DNA from: Stigmatella ashevillena
GTDB lineage: Bacteria; Myxococcota; Myxococcia; Myxococcales; Myxococcaceae
DNA: 64,000 nt
NCBI RefSeq assembly: GCF_028368975.1
Contig: NZ_JAQNDM010000002.1
Coordinates: 992,001 to 1,056,000, forward strand
Direction: 5' to 3'
In this document: one piece after another, positions 15,100-24,281 of the stretch
How the letters are laid out: each line of letters starts with the position of its first letter
Position numbering within the stretch: position 1 is the stretch's first letter
Made by a program: the position numbers and the translations under genes
The notes under the pieces: model-generated
The model's database searches: none
What the model saw: the letters and a program-made list of their open reading frames with translations, nothing else
What the model was told of the DNA's origin: nothing

Positions 15100-18072
15100 A
15101 TGCACCACCCCCCTGTGGAGAAGATTGCCATCCTCGGAGGAGGCATGGCCTCGCTCTCAGCCGCCTTCGCGCTCACCAGCTCCCCCGCGCTTCGCGAACG
15201 CTATGAAATCACCGTCTATCAGGACGGGTGGCTGCTCGGCGGCAAGGGCGCGAGCGTGCGCAACCGGGAGGCGCATGGCCGCATCGAGGAGCATGGCCTT
15301 CACGTCTGGCTCGGGTATTACGAGAATGCCTTCACGTTGCTGTGCCGCTGCTACGAGGAGCTCGGCCGTCCTCCCGGCGCCGCGATGCGAACGCTGCGGG
15401 ACGCCTTCATCAAGCATGGCGCCATCGCCGTCGGAGAGCAGACGGCGCGCGGGTGGGAACACTGGAGCGTCTCCTTCCCCGAGACGGACGAATGGCCGGG
15501 TGAAGGGCGTCCGCTGCCCAGTGTCACGGAGTCCATCCGCGCCGCCGCGCTGCACGTGCTCCGGTATGCCCTCATCTGGTGGAAACAGCGACGGGGTGTC
15601 CAGCCCGAGTTCGACGGCGTGGCCCAGCAACTCCGCGGCCTGCTCAAGCGCATGCTCTCACCGCGAGGCGCCCGGCCCGACGGCATCCCGGCACGAGAAC
15701 TCGCCGACGGCCTCTCGTCGCTGCTCGATCGGCTCCGGTCCCTGGCCCGAGGGGACTTCGAGGCCGACACCCACTTGCGCCGGATGTGGATCGTCCTCGA
15801 GTTCGGCGCGATCACCGTGATCGGCATCCTGCGCGACGGCCTCCAGGGGCCCAGCGCCAACTTCGAGGCGCTGGACGAGTTGGAGTACTGCGATTGGCTC
15901 CGCAAGCACGGGGCCTCCGAGCGGATGGTCTCGAGCGGGCTGATCCGCGCCTTCTATCACCTCGCCTTCTGCGACGGCGCCGGTGCTGGCGCGGGACTCG
16001 CCATCCTCGGAATGCTGCGCATGTTCACGTGCTACCGCGGTGCCATCTTCTACAAGATGCGCGCGGGCATGGGCGAGACCGTCTTCGCGCCCCTGTACGA
16101 AGTGCTTCGGCGGCGCGGCGTCCGCTTCGAGTTCTTCCACCGGGTGCAACGGCTCGAACTCTCCGCCGATCAGGCGCGCATCGAGCGCGTCGTCATCGGA
16201 CGGCAAGCGACACCCCATTCGGGCGAGTACCACCCCCTCATCGAGGTGGGCGGGCTGCCATGCTGGCCCGAACAGCCCCTCTACCACCAGCTTGTCGAGG
16301 GCGAGGCGCTCGCCCGCCACGGCGCGACGCTCGCTTCCTTTTGGAGCAACGGGCCTCCCGTCGAGCAACGCACGCTGCACCTGGGCACGGACTTCCATCA
16401 TGTCCTGCTGGGAATCTCCGTGGGGGCGCTCCCCTTCATCGCCTCCGAGCTCATCGCGGCGAGCCCTCGTTGGCAGCGCATGGCCAAGAACCTCCAGACG
16501 GTCCGCACGGTGTCGCTCCAGCTCTGGGTGAACGCGCCCATCGGACCGCTCGCCACGAGCGTGGACGCCCCCGTCACGACCGCCTACCAGGTGCCGCTCG
16601 AGACCTGGGCGGACATGTCGCACCTCATCCCGATCGAGGGTTGGAAGAAGTCCAGCGGCGTCCAAGGCATCCTCTATGCCTGCGGCCAGCTCGGCCACGG
16701 CAACGATCCCGTCGCACAGAGCGATCCTCGCGCTTACGACCGCGCCGCTCTGGAGGAGACCGCTCGCAGCTTCCTGCAAGAGCACCTCACGCACATCTGG
16801 CCGGGCGGCGCGGACGCTCGCGGGGACCTGCGGTGGGAGAGGCTCTTTGATCCAGAAGGGCGTACCGGGCCCGAGCGCCTTCGCGCCCAATACCTGCGTG
16901 TCAACGCGGACCCTTCGGATCGCTACGTGCTGTCAGTGCCAGGCTCACAGAAGCACCGCATCGCGCCCGATGAGTCAGGGTTCGAGAACCTCGTGCTCGC
17001 AGGTGACTGGACCCGGACCGGCTATGATCTCGGCTGCATCGAGGCGGCGACGATGTCCGGTTTGATGGCGGCGCGAGCGCTGGGTGCCCCGGTCTCCATC
17101 GTCGGCGAGGTTCCACGACAGCGCCCCGAGCCCAGAATCACGCTGCCTCGCTACATCGACCGCCCCGGTGAGATGTCACTGCGCTCGCCTTACGTGATGG
17201 AAGACGTCTGGATGACCGCGCTCGTCTTGCAGGCCCGGCAGGCCTCCCTCGGTGCGCTGCTCGACAAGTACTTGAACGCCCCTGCGAGAGGACGCGTCCG
17301 GTACGTGCCAGCGGCTCCCTTCGTCGTGCTCGCCACTGCTTTTTCGGGGCGCTCCTTCTCGGGCGACCCCGAGCACCGGCGCCTCGGCTACATGCCCGAG
17401 ACGGATGTTGCCTTCTGGGTACCGGCCTGGGCCATGCGCTCCGGCAAGGGAGCGCTGATACCCGAGCGGCTGGTCTGGTTCCTGCCGCACGTCTTCGTCT
17501 CGACCGGCGCCGCCGCGGCTGCCGGGCGGGAGATCTACGGCTTTCCCAAGAGTGTGGTGGACATCCAGATGAGCCGCTCGGGACGTGCGTTGGATCACCT
17601 CTCGCTGGAGGGCGAAGTCCTCGCACAAAACACACCCGAGACTTGTGGCACGAAGGCCCGCATCCTCGAGGTGACACGGCGCGAGGGGGGGACGGACTCG
17701 CCGCGCTCCTTTGCCGAGCTGATCGGCGGTATCACCCGGCCGCTCGATGCCTCCGGCGCGTGGGCGTCATCGATCGCAAACAGGTTCGCCGTGAACGAGA
17801 TGACCCTCGCGTTCTTGAAGCAGTTCCGTGACGTCCAGCACACCGAGCGCGCCTGCTATCAAGCCATCATCGAGGCAAAGGCCACCGTGCGGACCCTGCG
17901 GGGCCAGGGTCCCATTCCTGGCACCTTCCATGTGCGCTGGGGCGATGACGCAAGCCACCCCTTCACAACCGATATGGGCCTCCAACCCGGGGGGCAGCAG
18001 GCCCTCGCGGCCATCTGGGCCGATTTTGACTTCGTCATGGAGTCTGGACGCGAGATCTTCCGTGCCAGCTGA
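15100..18072 (+). CDS. FAD-dependent oxidoreductase fused to an acetoacetate-decarboxylase-like domain
   Basis: A 990-residue fusion. Residues 1 to about 665 form a flavin amine-oxidase/desaturase-like domain: dinucleotide-binding loop KIAILGGGMASLSAA at the N-terminus, EEHGLHVWLGYYENAF in the FAD region, and a C-terminal FAD closure VLAGDWTRTGYDLGCIEAA (about 645). Residues about 690-990 resemble acetoacetate decarboxylase family proteins, with MSLRSPYV, VFVSTGAAAAAGREIYGFPK (GREIYGFPK is the recognisable part) and an ending FDFVMESGREIF. The start at 15100 has AGGA a few bases before it; the frame is open much further upstream, but that part is antisense to hflX and is not coding. Cytoplasmic; substrate unknown. 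The fusion suggests oxidation followed by decarboxylation or ring chemistry on one compound. Confidence 0.85.
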   Translation: MHHPPVEKIAILGGGMASLSAAFALTSSPALRERYEITVYQDGWLLGGKGASVRNREAHGRIEEHGLHVWLGYYENAFTLLCRCYEELGRPPGAAMRTLRDAFIKHGAIAVGEQTARGWEHWSVSFPETDEWPGEGRPLPSVTESIRAAALHVLRYALIWWKQRRGVQPEFDGVAQQLRGLLKRMLSPRGARPDGIPARELADGLSSLLDRLRSLARGDFEADTHLRRMWIVLEFGAITVIGILRDGLQGPSANFEALDELEYCDWLRKHGASERMVSSGLIRAFYHLAFCDGAGAGAGLAILGMLRMFTCYRGAIFYKMRAGMGETVFAPLYEVLRRRGVRFEFFHRVQRLELSADQARIERVVIGRQATPHSGEYHPLIEVGGLPCWPEQPLYHQLVEGEALARHGATLASFWSNGPPVEQRTLHLGTDFHHVLLGISVGALPFIASELIAASPRWQRMAKNLQTVRTVSLQLWVNAPIGPLATSVDAPVTTAYQVPLETWADMSHLIPIEGWKKSSGVQGILYACGQLGHGNDPVAQSDPRAYDRAALEETARSFLQEHLTHIWPGGADARGDLRWERLFDPEGRTGPERLRAQYLRVNADPSDRYVLSVPGSQKHRIAPDESGFENLVLAGDWTRTGYDLGCIEAATMSGLMAARALGAPVSIVGEVPRQRPEPRITLPRYIDRPGEMSLRSPYVMEDVWMTALVLQARQASLGALLDKYLNAPARGRVRYVPAAPFVVLATAFSGRSFSGDPEHRRLGYMPETDVAFWVPAWAMRSGKGALIPERLVWFLPHVFVSTGAAAAAGREIYGFPKSVVDIQMSRSGRALDHLSLEGEVLAQNTPETCGTKARILEVTRREGGTDSPRSFAELIGGITRPLDASGAWASSIANRFAVNEMTLAFLKQFRDVQHTERACYQAIIEAKATVRTLRGQGPIPGTFHVRWGDDASHPFTTDMGLQPGGQQALAAIWADFDFVMESGREIFRAS

Positions 18073-18083
18073 TCCAACGAGCG

Positions 18084-19895
18084 CTACGGAGAGCAGGTAG
18101 CCCACGTTGAAAGGGCCGCGCGGATGGGTTCGCGCAGCGGTTCGACCTTGGCGCTGTTGAAGGTGTTGCCTGCGGCGGTCGCATTGCTGGCGCCTTGGAT
18201 GAAGATGCCCCAAACGTAGTTCTGGTTCGCCACCAGTCCACCGGTGCACTTCGGCACCTCGGCCGAGCCCGCCACGGACAGATACTCGAGGCACCCACCA
18301 CTGCACAGGGTATAGCCCCCTGCCTTGTAGTGGGTGATGAGGCGGCTCTTGTACTGGCCAATGTCATTGGCACTCAGGTTGAAACTCGCCGCTTCTTGAT
18401 CCACCAGCGCCATCAGCTTGCTGCGGATGCCCGTGAAATCACCTGCCAGCTCCGGCATGCGCTGGTAAAGCGCGGTGCGGCTGGAGGCCGTCAGCAAGCT
18501 GCCATCGGCGATGCCCTCGTACATCACCGCGGCGTCCTCCAGCGTGAGCGCGTTCGCCACGGGGCCACCACAGCCGGGGTAATGGTTGAGGCGCGTGGAG
18601 TCCATGCCCACGGTGAGGGCCGTCTGGTTGATGGCGGTGAACCCAAACGCATTGATGACCGCCTTGGTGCGCTGGTTATCGGAGAACTCCAGCATGTGGT
18701 AGATGGCGTTCGCCAGCGTCTCCGTGCCCGTGATGGTGTTGGAGGGACAGCTGCTGTTCGCCGTCGGGGCGTAGAGATTGACGAGCTGATTCAAGGTGGC
18801 TCGGCCCGCGTCCACCTCGCGCATGGCATGCAGGGCGATGAGGGCCTTGATGCTGCTGGCGGGCTCGAAGACGAAGTCCTCCTGAAGGGAAGCCTGCACG
18901 GAGCCTCCCACCTGCTTCAGGTAGTGGCCCGTGACGCCGTCCGTCCCATCCCGCATCAGCTCGCCAATGCGCGTGGTGGCCGCGTTCGAGTTGTTGACCA
19001 GGATGGCAGCGAATTTGCGCACGCCACCCGAGGTGTACGTCTTCACATCCAGCAGCCGCGCCCCATTCTGGTTCAGGCGATCGCTGAGCTGCGAGGCCGT
19101 CACGCCGTAGTACCACCACCAGGCGACGCCCGGGTTCTGCTCCATGATAACGTTGAACGTGGAGCCGCTGGAATCCGCAGGCTGGATGCTCGTCAGGAAC
19201 GCCTGGTTCTGCGTCAGGTAGGTCGAGAGCTGGCTGCCGGTGATGCCGTAGTACCACCACCATCCCTTCGCATCGGCTCCCGTATTGGGAACCATGACGG
19301 CCACGTAGCGGGTGCCAGCGCTGGTCGCATAGCTGCGCAAGTCCACCAACCGGGCGTTATTCTGCGTCAGGTAGGTCGAAAGCTGCGCCGGGGTGACGGA
19401 GTGGTACCACCACCATCCCTTCGCATCGGCCCCCGTGTTGGAGATCATCACCGCGGCGAAATACGTCTGACCGCTCACCTCATAGGCATCCACACTGATG
19501 AGGCGTGCCTGGTTTGTGCTGAGCGCCGAAGCCAGTTGGCTGCTCGTTACTCCGACGTACCACCACCAACCCTTGGCATGACTGCCCGTGTTCTTGACGG
19601 TGGCCACGGTGAAGCGCAAGGGAGAGGTCTGCTCCACTTGCAGGCTGACAATGCGCGCCCCGTTATCGTTCACCAAGGCCGAGACCTGCTCGATCGTCTG
19701 ACCATAGGCCCACCACCAGGCCGCGGGGGTGGTGTTCAGCGCCTCACCGAGGGCGGCATCCTTCCGTTGGGACCACCCGTTCTCCGCCAGGGGCTCCGTC
19801 CTCTCGGAGCTCTCGAGGGGGCCACCACAGGCGGTGGAGAAAAGGACGCTGAAGCAGGTGAAGGCGGCAAGCCGCCGCGAACGCATCGATGACAT
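18084..19895 (-). CDS. Lipoprotein with WWW-motif repeats and serine beta-lactamase-like domain
   Basis: A 603-residue lipoprotein: signal peptide ending in the lipobox STAC, then five repeats of about 48 residues (about 55-310), each with a WWW cluster (AWWWAYG, GWWWYVG, GWWWYHS, GWWWYYG, AWWWYYG) and a Gln/Asn-Ala/Gly-Arg turn. The rest is a penicillin-binding/beta-lactamase-type serine hydrolase with S-x-x-K as SSIK (ASSIKALIALHAM), an SDN motif (FSDNQRTKA) and a KAGG at the K-T-G position. This is the layout of fungal polyglycine hydrolases, whose repeats form a propeller and whose lactamase fold cuts peptide bonds. The bacterial target is unknown; a protease or cell-wall role outside the cytoplasm fits. 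Its stop is 11 bases from the convergent oxidoreductase. The start has GGAGA at proper distance. Confidence 0.82.
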   Translation of the reverse strand: MSSMRSRRLAAFTCFSVLFSTACGGPLESSERTEPLAENGWSQRKDAALGEALNTTPAAWWWAYGQTIEQVSALVNDNGARIVSLQVEQTSPLRFTVATVKNTGSHAKGWWWYVGVTSSQLASALSTNQARLISVDAYEVSGQTYFAAVMISNTGADAKGWWWYHSVTPAQLSTYLTQNNARLVDLRSYATSAGTRYVAVMVPNTGADAKGWWWYYGITGSQLSTYLTQNQAFLTSIQPADSSGSTFNVIMEQNPGVAWWWYYGVTASQLSDRLNQNGARLLDVKTYTSGGVRKFAAILVNNSNAATTRIGELMRDGTDGVTGHYLKQVGGSVQASLQEDFVFEPASSIKALIALHAMREVDAGRATLNQLVNLYAPTANSSCPSNTITGTETLANAIYHMLEFSDNQRTKAVINAFGFTAINQTALTVGMDSTRLNHYPGCGGPVANALTLEDAAVMYEGIADGSLLTASSRTALYQRMPELAGDFTGIRSKLMALVDQEAASFNLSANDIGQYKSRLITHYKAGGYTLCSGGCLEYLSVAGSAEVPKCTGGLVANQNYVWGIFIQGASNATAAGNTFNSAKVEPLREPIRAALSTWATCSP

Positions 19896-20001
19896 GGGAA
19901 TCTCCGGCCAGAGACCCGCCTGGGATGTTCGGCGGGCTGCTCTCTTAACGACACGCCTGTCGAATCTTCCCGGTGTGCGCGTTTTTCCGGTCTCACCGTG
20001 C

Positions 20002-20796
20002 TCAATGGGCTGCCAACAACACCAACAGCTCGATGGGAAGCGAGTTGATTCCGATGCCGATGGACGCGTGGAGGGGGCTGGCCACCGAGGAGCCCACGCC
20101 CGTGCGAAGATGTCCGAACGGACCCAGGCACCATTTCATGCCCACCTCCCCTCCCACATTGAAGGTGTGCTTTTGGAACGCACCGCCCAGCAGCAAGGTG
20201 GCGTACGGCACGAGAGAGGACGTCATGAAGTGCTGGTAGCCCATGACGGCATTGAACTCGTCGCCCCCTTGCGCGTTCCACGCAAAGTGGAGGCCCAGCA
20301 TCAACCGGCGTGAGGCGAGCGCCATGGGCTGAAAAGCGTATGTCAGAGAATAGGAGGTCCGTCCCGAGGAAGCCGGGCGCCACTCGAAGAAGAACTCGCG
20401 GTCCGGCTTGTCGATGGCAGGCGCCTCATACCGGAGCCGCGCCGCCTGTTCGCTGTCACCCGCCGCGCCACGGGCCTGGTAGAGGTCCGCCAGCGCCCAA
20501 GTGGCCTCTTCGCTCTCTTGCTGGTAGGCGGTGCTCAGCGGCGCCTCGGCTCCGGAGAGCTCGCCGCGCGCCATCATGAGCTTCCCCGCGGAGATGCAAT
20601 CGTCGGTGTAGCCCCCCTCACATGCGCGGACGAAAGCGTTCTCGGCCTGCTGCGGCTCGCCTTGCCGCAAGAGCTCCGGGCCCCACTGGCTGCAGGCATC
20701 GGCTTCGCCGCGCTCGCATTCCAAGGGGATGTTGCCGCGAGAGGTGGCGCACGCTCCAGCCAGGAGCGGCACCACCACCGCGAAGAGCCTCGTCAC
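20002..20796 (-). CDS. Lipoprotein with Sel1/TPR-like helices and a C-terminal domain
   Basis: About 264 residues from a GTG at 20796, chosen because it places a compact signal peptide (VTRLFAVVVPLLAGAC) with lipobox LAGAC at the N-terminus; upstream in-frame ATGs at 20853 and 20892 would add an untypical Cys/Pro-rich extension. After the lipid Cys come short Cys-containing helical repeats of Sel1/TPR kind (CERGEADACSQWG, ACEGGYTDDCISAG), then a beta-rich C-terminal half with alternating hydrophobics (LMLGLHFAW, YATLLLGGAF, VGGEVGMKW), which may be a small barrel or sandwich. Family not recognised. It lies 106 bases upstream of the WWW-repeat lipoprotein gene on the same strand. Confidence 0.62.
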   Translation of the reverse strand: MTRLFAVVVPLLAGACATSRGNIPLECERGEADACSQWGPELLRQGEPQQAENAFVRACEGGYTDDCISAGKLMMARGELSGAEAPLSTAYQQESEEATWALADLYQARGAAGDSEQAARLRYEAPAIDKPDREFFFEWRPASSGRTSYSLTYAFQPMALASRRLMLGLHFAWNAQGGDEFNAVMGYQHFMTSSLVPYATLLLGGAFQKHTFNVGGEVGMKWCLGPFGHLRTGVGSSVASPLHASIGIGINSLPIELLVLLAAH

Positions 20797-20937
20797 CCGC
20801 CGCGCATGACACGCAGCGGGCCACGGAGGGGCGGCACAGCAAGGGGACTCCATGGGCGTTCTCCAGGACAACACCCCTGGAGAATACCGCACCTGTCTCT
20901 TCTCGCTCCGGCGCGCCTTGTCCCTCCAGCAAGCGGG

Positions 20938-21366
20938 CTACTCCACGACGTGCGCGTGGGTGGTGCCCGTCGAATCCAGGAAGAAGAGCGTGAAGCCCAC
21001 GGGCGTCTCCGCTCCCCACTTCTCAACATAGACGTTCCACTGCAGCCCTCCCGGTGCATCGTGCTTGAAGACCACCATCGGCCAGCGGCCCGGCCCGTCA
21101 CAGATGGCAACCCCGGCATTGCCCCCCATGCGCCAGATGGCCCCGCCGGAGCCGACCAGAAGCACCGGCACCCAGTCATTGGGAACCGTGTCGGACGAGA
21201 TCAGCCAATCGGGCTGATCACCGGCACCCCCAATCGGATTCGCACACGACGTCCCCGCGAACCCGCTCGTCGACAAAGGCTCGTACCGCGAACCCGCCTG
21301 CGCGCTGCCTGCCAGCGCAAGGGTTGCCACCACGCTGAGAATGCAACCCAATCGAACCTGTGCCAT
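20938..21366 (-). CDS. Small secreted protein, unknown
   Basis: A 142-residue protein starting at the ATG at 21366, which follows AGGAGA and gives a clean signal peptide MAQVRLGCILSVVATLALAG with AQA cleavage. The open frame continues upstream to 21552 but without signal features. The mature part has two Cys and several Trp and is beta-like (WVPVLLVGSGGAIWRM, WNVYVEKWG). No family recognised. It is probably exported to the periplasm or outside. Confidence 0.6.
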   Translation of the reverse strand: MAQVRLGCILSVVATLALAGSAQAGSRYEPLSTSGFAGTSCANPIGGAGDQPDWLISSDTVPNDWVPVLLVGSGGAIWRMGGNAGVAICDGPGRWPMVVFKHDAPGGLQWNVYVEKWGAETPVGFTLFFLDSTGTTHAHVVE

Positions 21367-21656
21367 CACGTTGTCTCCTATCGGTGGATGCGTCCATCCC
21401 TGGGCAGCGCCGGTGACGGCACCCCGCAGGCACCACCCATGATCGTCAAAACCGGGCACACGGCATCGGACCGAGGAAGGGGGGGAACCTACGACCAAAG
21501 TCGAAGCTCGACCGAGCCATGGACGCCGCGCCCCATTTGCTTCGGGCACCAATGACCCCGTTTTGACGCTCTGCGTCTGCCATCACCCGCGGCACTTCGG
21601 ATCTTCCCGGTTCGCGGCCTGCTGATATGACGGGGCCCGGAGAGGGACCCCGACAT

Positions 21657-22901
21657 ATGGCGAAGCACATCCTCGGCATGATCCTGGCCGGAGGCCAGGG
21701 AACTCGTCTCGCACCACTCACCGCGAAGCGCTCGAAGCCCGCCGTTCCCTTCGGCTCGAAGTTCCGCATCATCGACTTCGCACTCAACAACTTCATCAAC
21801 TCAGGCATCTACTCCATCTATGTCCTGACGCAGTTCAAGGCGCAGTCGCTCACCGAGCACATCCAGCGGGGCTGGCGCTTCGGCTCGTTCCTCTCGGACT
21901 ACTTCATCACGCTGGTGCCGGCGCAGATGTACCGCTTCGAGGAGCTGGGGCCTGTCTGGTACCGAGGCACGGCGGACGCCATCTACCAGAACCTCCACCT
22001 GGTGGAGAACAACGCGGCGGAGCACGTGGCCATCTTCTCCGGTGACCACATCTACAAGATGAACGTCGCGCACATGGTGGAGATGCACGAGTCCCAGCGC
22101 GCGGACATCACCATCGCCGCGTACCCGACGCCGCTGGCGGACGCCCATCGCTTCGGCATCATGCAGGTGGACGAGCGGGGCCGCGTCACCGAGTTCCAGG
22201 AGAAGCCCAAGGACGCCAAGCCGATGCCAGACCGGCCCACCATGGCCCTGGCCAGCATGGGCAACTACATCTTCCGTCGGCAGGTGCTCCAGGATCTGCT
22301 GGAGGAGGATGCGCGCCAGGAGAGCTCACAGCACGACTTCGGCAAGAACATCCTCCCCAAGGCGCTGAAGGACGGCTACCACATCCAGTATTACGACTTC
22401 ACCCGCAACCCCATCCCGGGACGGGACGCGCCGAACACGTACTGGCGGGACGTGGGCACGCTGGAGGCCTACCACGAGGCCTCCATGGATCTGGTCTCGG
22501 TGAACCCGGAGTTCGACCTGTACAACCCCGGCTGGGCGCTGCGGACGGCCAACGAGTACAGCCCGCCGGCGAAGTTCGTCCACGAGGCCGGGGACCGGAT
22601 GGGCCGAGCCCTCAACTCGCTGGTGGCGGGGGGCTGCATCATCTCCGGCGGCGTGACACGCGAGAGCATCCTCTTCCGCTGGGCCCGGGTGAACTCGTAC
22701 GCGGAGGTCACCCGCTCGGTGCTCTTCGATGGGGTGGACATCGGCCGTCACGCCAAGGTGAAGAACGCCATCATCGACAAGGGGGTGCGCGTCCCGCCCA
22801 ACGCGACCGTCGGTTATGATCTGGAACAGGACAAGGCGCGCGGCTTCACCGTGACCGACTCGGGCATCGTCGTCGTTCCGAAGAACTACCGGTTCGCCTG
22901 A
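21657..22901 (+). CDS. glgC: Glucose-1-phosphate adenylyltransferase
   Basis: A 414-residue ADP-glucose pyrophosphorylase, the committed step of bacterial glycogen synthesis (glucose-1-phosphate plus ATP to ADP-glucose). The nucleotidyltransferase signature [20 protein letters not shown] is at the N-terminus, with substrate-site segments [17 protein letters not shown] and YWRDVGT, and a C-terminal left-handed beta-helix ([18 protein letters not shown]). I start at the ATG at 21657, which has GGAGAGGGA upstream, rather than at the in-frame ATG at 21627. Length is normal. With treS nearby it links storage polysaccharide and trehalose metabolism. Confidence 0.96.
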   Translation: MAKHILGMILAGGQGTRLAPLTAKRSKPAVPFGSKFRIIDFALNNFINSGIYSIYVLTQFKAQSLTEHIQRGWRFGSFLSDYFITLVPAQMYRFEELGPVWYRGTADAIYQNLHLVENNAAEHVAIFSGDHIYKMNVAHMVEMHESQRADITIAAYPTPLADAHRFGIMQVDERGRVTEFQEKPKDAKPMPDRPTMALASMGNYIFRRQVLQDLLEEDARQESSQHDFGKNILPKALKDGYHIQYYDFTRNPIPGRDAPNTYWRDVGTLEAYHEASMDLVSVNPEFDLYNPGWALRTANEYSPPAKFVHEAGDRMGRALNSLVAGGCIISGGVTRESILFRWARVNSYAEVTRSVLFDGVDIGRHAKVKNAIIDKGVRVPPNATVGYDLEQDKARGFTVTDSGIVVVPKNYRFA

Positions 22902-22932
22902 GGTTCTGGCAGGAGGCACCACGGGACGGAAC

Positions 22933-24087
22933 ATGAGGCGGAGACTCTGGAGGGTACTCCCGGCGCTGCTGGCGCTGGGCCTGCTGGGGCTCCTCCTCGC
23001 CACACCGGATGCGCTGCGCGGCCTCTCCCTGGTGCTCCGGGCTTCGGGAAGGCAGGACGGCTGGGCAGGAACCCTCACCTCCTGGAGAACCCAGCCCGTC
23101 GAGGTCTCCAACCTCCAGATTCCCTCCCGGCACGGCCCCCTGCGGGCCCGCCTCTACTGGCCCCAGGAGCACCGGGGCCACACGGTGGTGCTGACGTCCG
23201 GTGTCCACGCGGATGGCATCGACGAGCCCCGGCTGGTGACGCTGGCAAGAGCCCTCGCCACGGAAGGCCTTCCCGTGCTCACCCCCGAACCGGTGGATCT
23301 GCTCCGCTATGAAATCACCCCGCGCCTCACGGACATGCTCGAGGACGCGGCCGTCTGGACCGCCCAACAGCCCCACCTTGCGCCCGACGGCAAGGTGAGC
23401 CTCTTTGGAATCAGCTTCTCGGGCGGGCTCTCCGTGGTGGCGGCCGGACGGCCCCGCCTGAAGGACAAGGTGGCGGCCACGTTGTCGCTTGGGGGCCATG
23501 GAGATCTCTCGCGCGTGCTGGCCTTCCTCTGCACGGGGGTCACACCCGATGGCCAGCCCCTGAAGCCTCATGACTACGGCGTGGTCATCATCCTTCTCAA
23601 CGTGGCCGGTCAGCTCGTCCCGCCGGAGCAGGTGGAGCCTCTGCGCGCGGCCATCCGCACCTTCCTGCGCGCATCCCACCTCACCCTGACGGACACGAGG
23701 CGGGCCGAGGAGACCTTCGATGAGGCCCGGCGGATGCAGGCCCGGATGCCAGAGCCCTCCTCTCGCCTGATGGAATACGTCAACACGCGCGATGTGGCCG
23801 CGCTGGGCCCGCTGCTGCTGCCTCACGTCCAATCCTTCGCGGAGAACCCCGCCGTCTCCCCCGAACGCTCCCCGGCCCCCACGTCACCCGTCTATCTGCT
23901 GCACGGAGCGGACGACACGGTCATTCCCGCGATCGAGTCGGCGCTCTTGCTCCGAGCGCTGAAGCCTCACACCGAGGTTCACCGCCTCGCCACCCCACTC
24001 ATCACCCATGCCGAATTCGATCGGAGCGCGGGCATGAGGGATGTCTGGAGACTCATCGCCTTCTGGGCGGGGCTGCTCGCGGAATAG
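22933..24087 (+). CDS. Alpha/beta hydrolase with N-terminal membrane anchor
   Basis: A 384-residue protein with an N-terminal hydrophobic segment (about 5-25, LLALGLLGLLLA) that acts as a signal or anchor, then an alpha/beta hydrolase. The nucleophile elbow is GISFSGG (about residue 160), the acid is likely Asp in HGADDTVIP (about 320) and the base His in ITHAEF (about 357). The fold resembles dienelactone-hydrolase-type enzymes. The substrate cannot be read from the sequence. It starts 31 bases after glgC on the same strand and could be co-transcribed. Confidence 0.75.
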   Translation: MRRRLWRVLPALLALGLLGLLLATPDALRGLSLVLRASGRQDGWAGTLTSWRTQPVEVSNLQIPSRHGPLRARLYWPQEHRGHTVVLTSGVHADGIDEPRLVTLARALATEGLPVLTPEPVDLLRYEITPRLTDMLEDAAVWTAQQPHLAPDGKVSLFGISFSGGLSVVAAGRPRLKDKVAATLSLGGHGDLSRVLAFLCTGVTPDGQPLKPHDYGVVIILLNVAGQLVPPEQVEPLRAAIRTFLRASHLTLTDTRRAEETFDEARRMQARMPEPSSRLMEYVNTRDVAALGPLLLPHVQSFAENPAVSPERSPAPTSPVYLLHGADDTVIPAIESALLLRALKPHTEVHRLATPLITHAEFDRSAGMRDVWRLIAFWAGLLAE

Positions 24088-24281
24088 AGCGGGAGGGGAT
24101 GAGCGGCTACAGGCCCCCATGAGCCCCCATGTGGGCATGGGAGCCCCTCGTGTACGAAGAGCAGACAGCATGTCGCCCGTTGCATCACCGTCCCTCGGGA
24201 TGAGTCCACTTGTTGGAGGATCCCCGCGTGGAGAACTTCGGTTCCGCGACAGGGTCATGTAGACAACGGGGAGAGAAAAGG

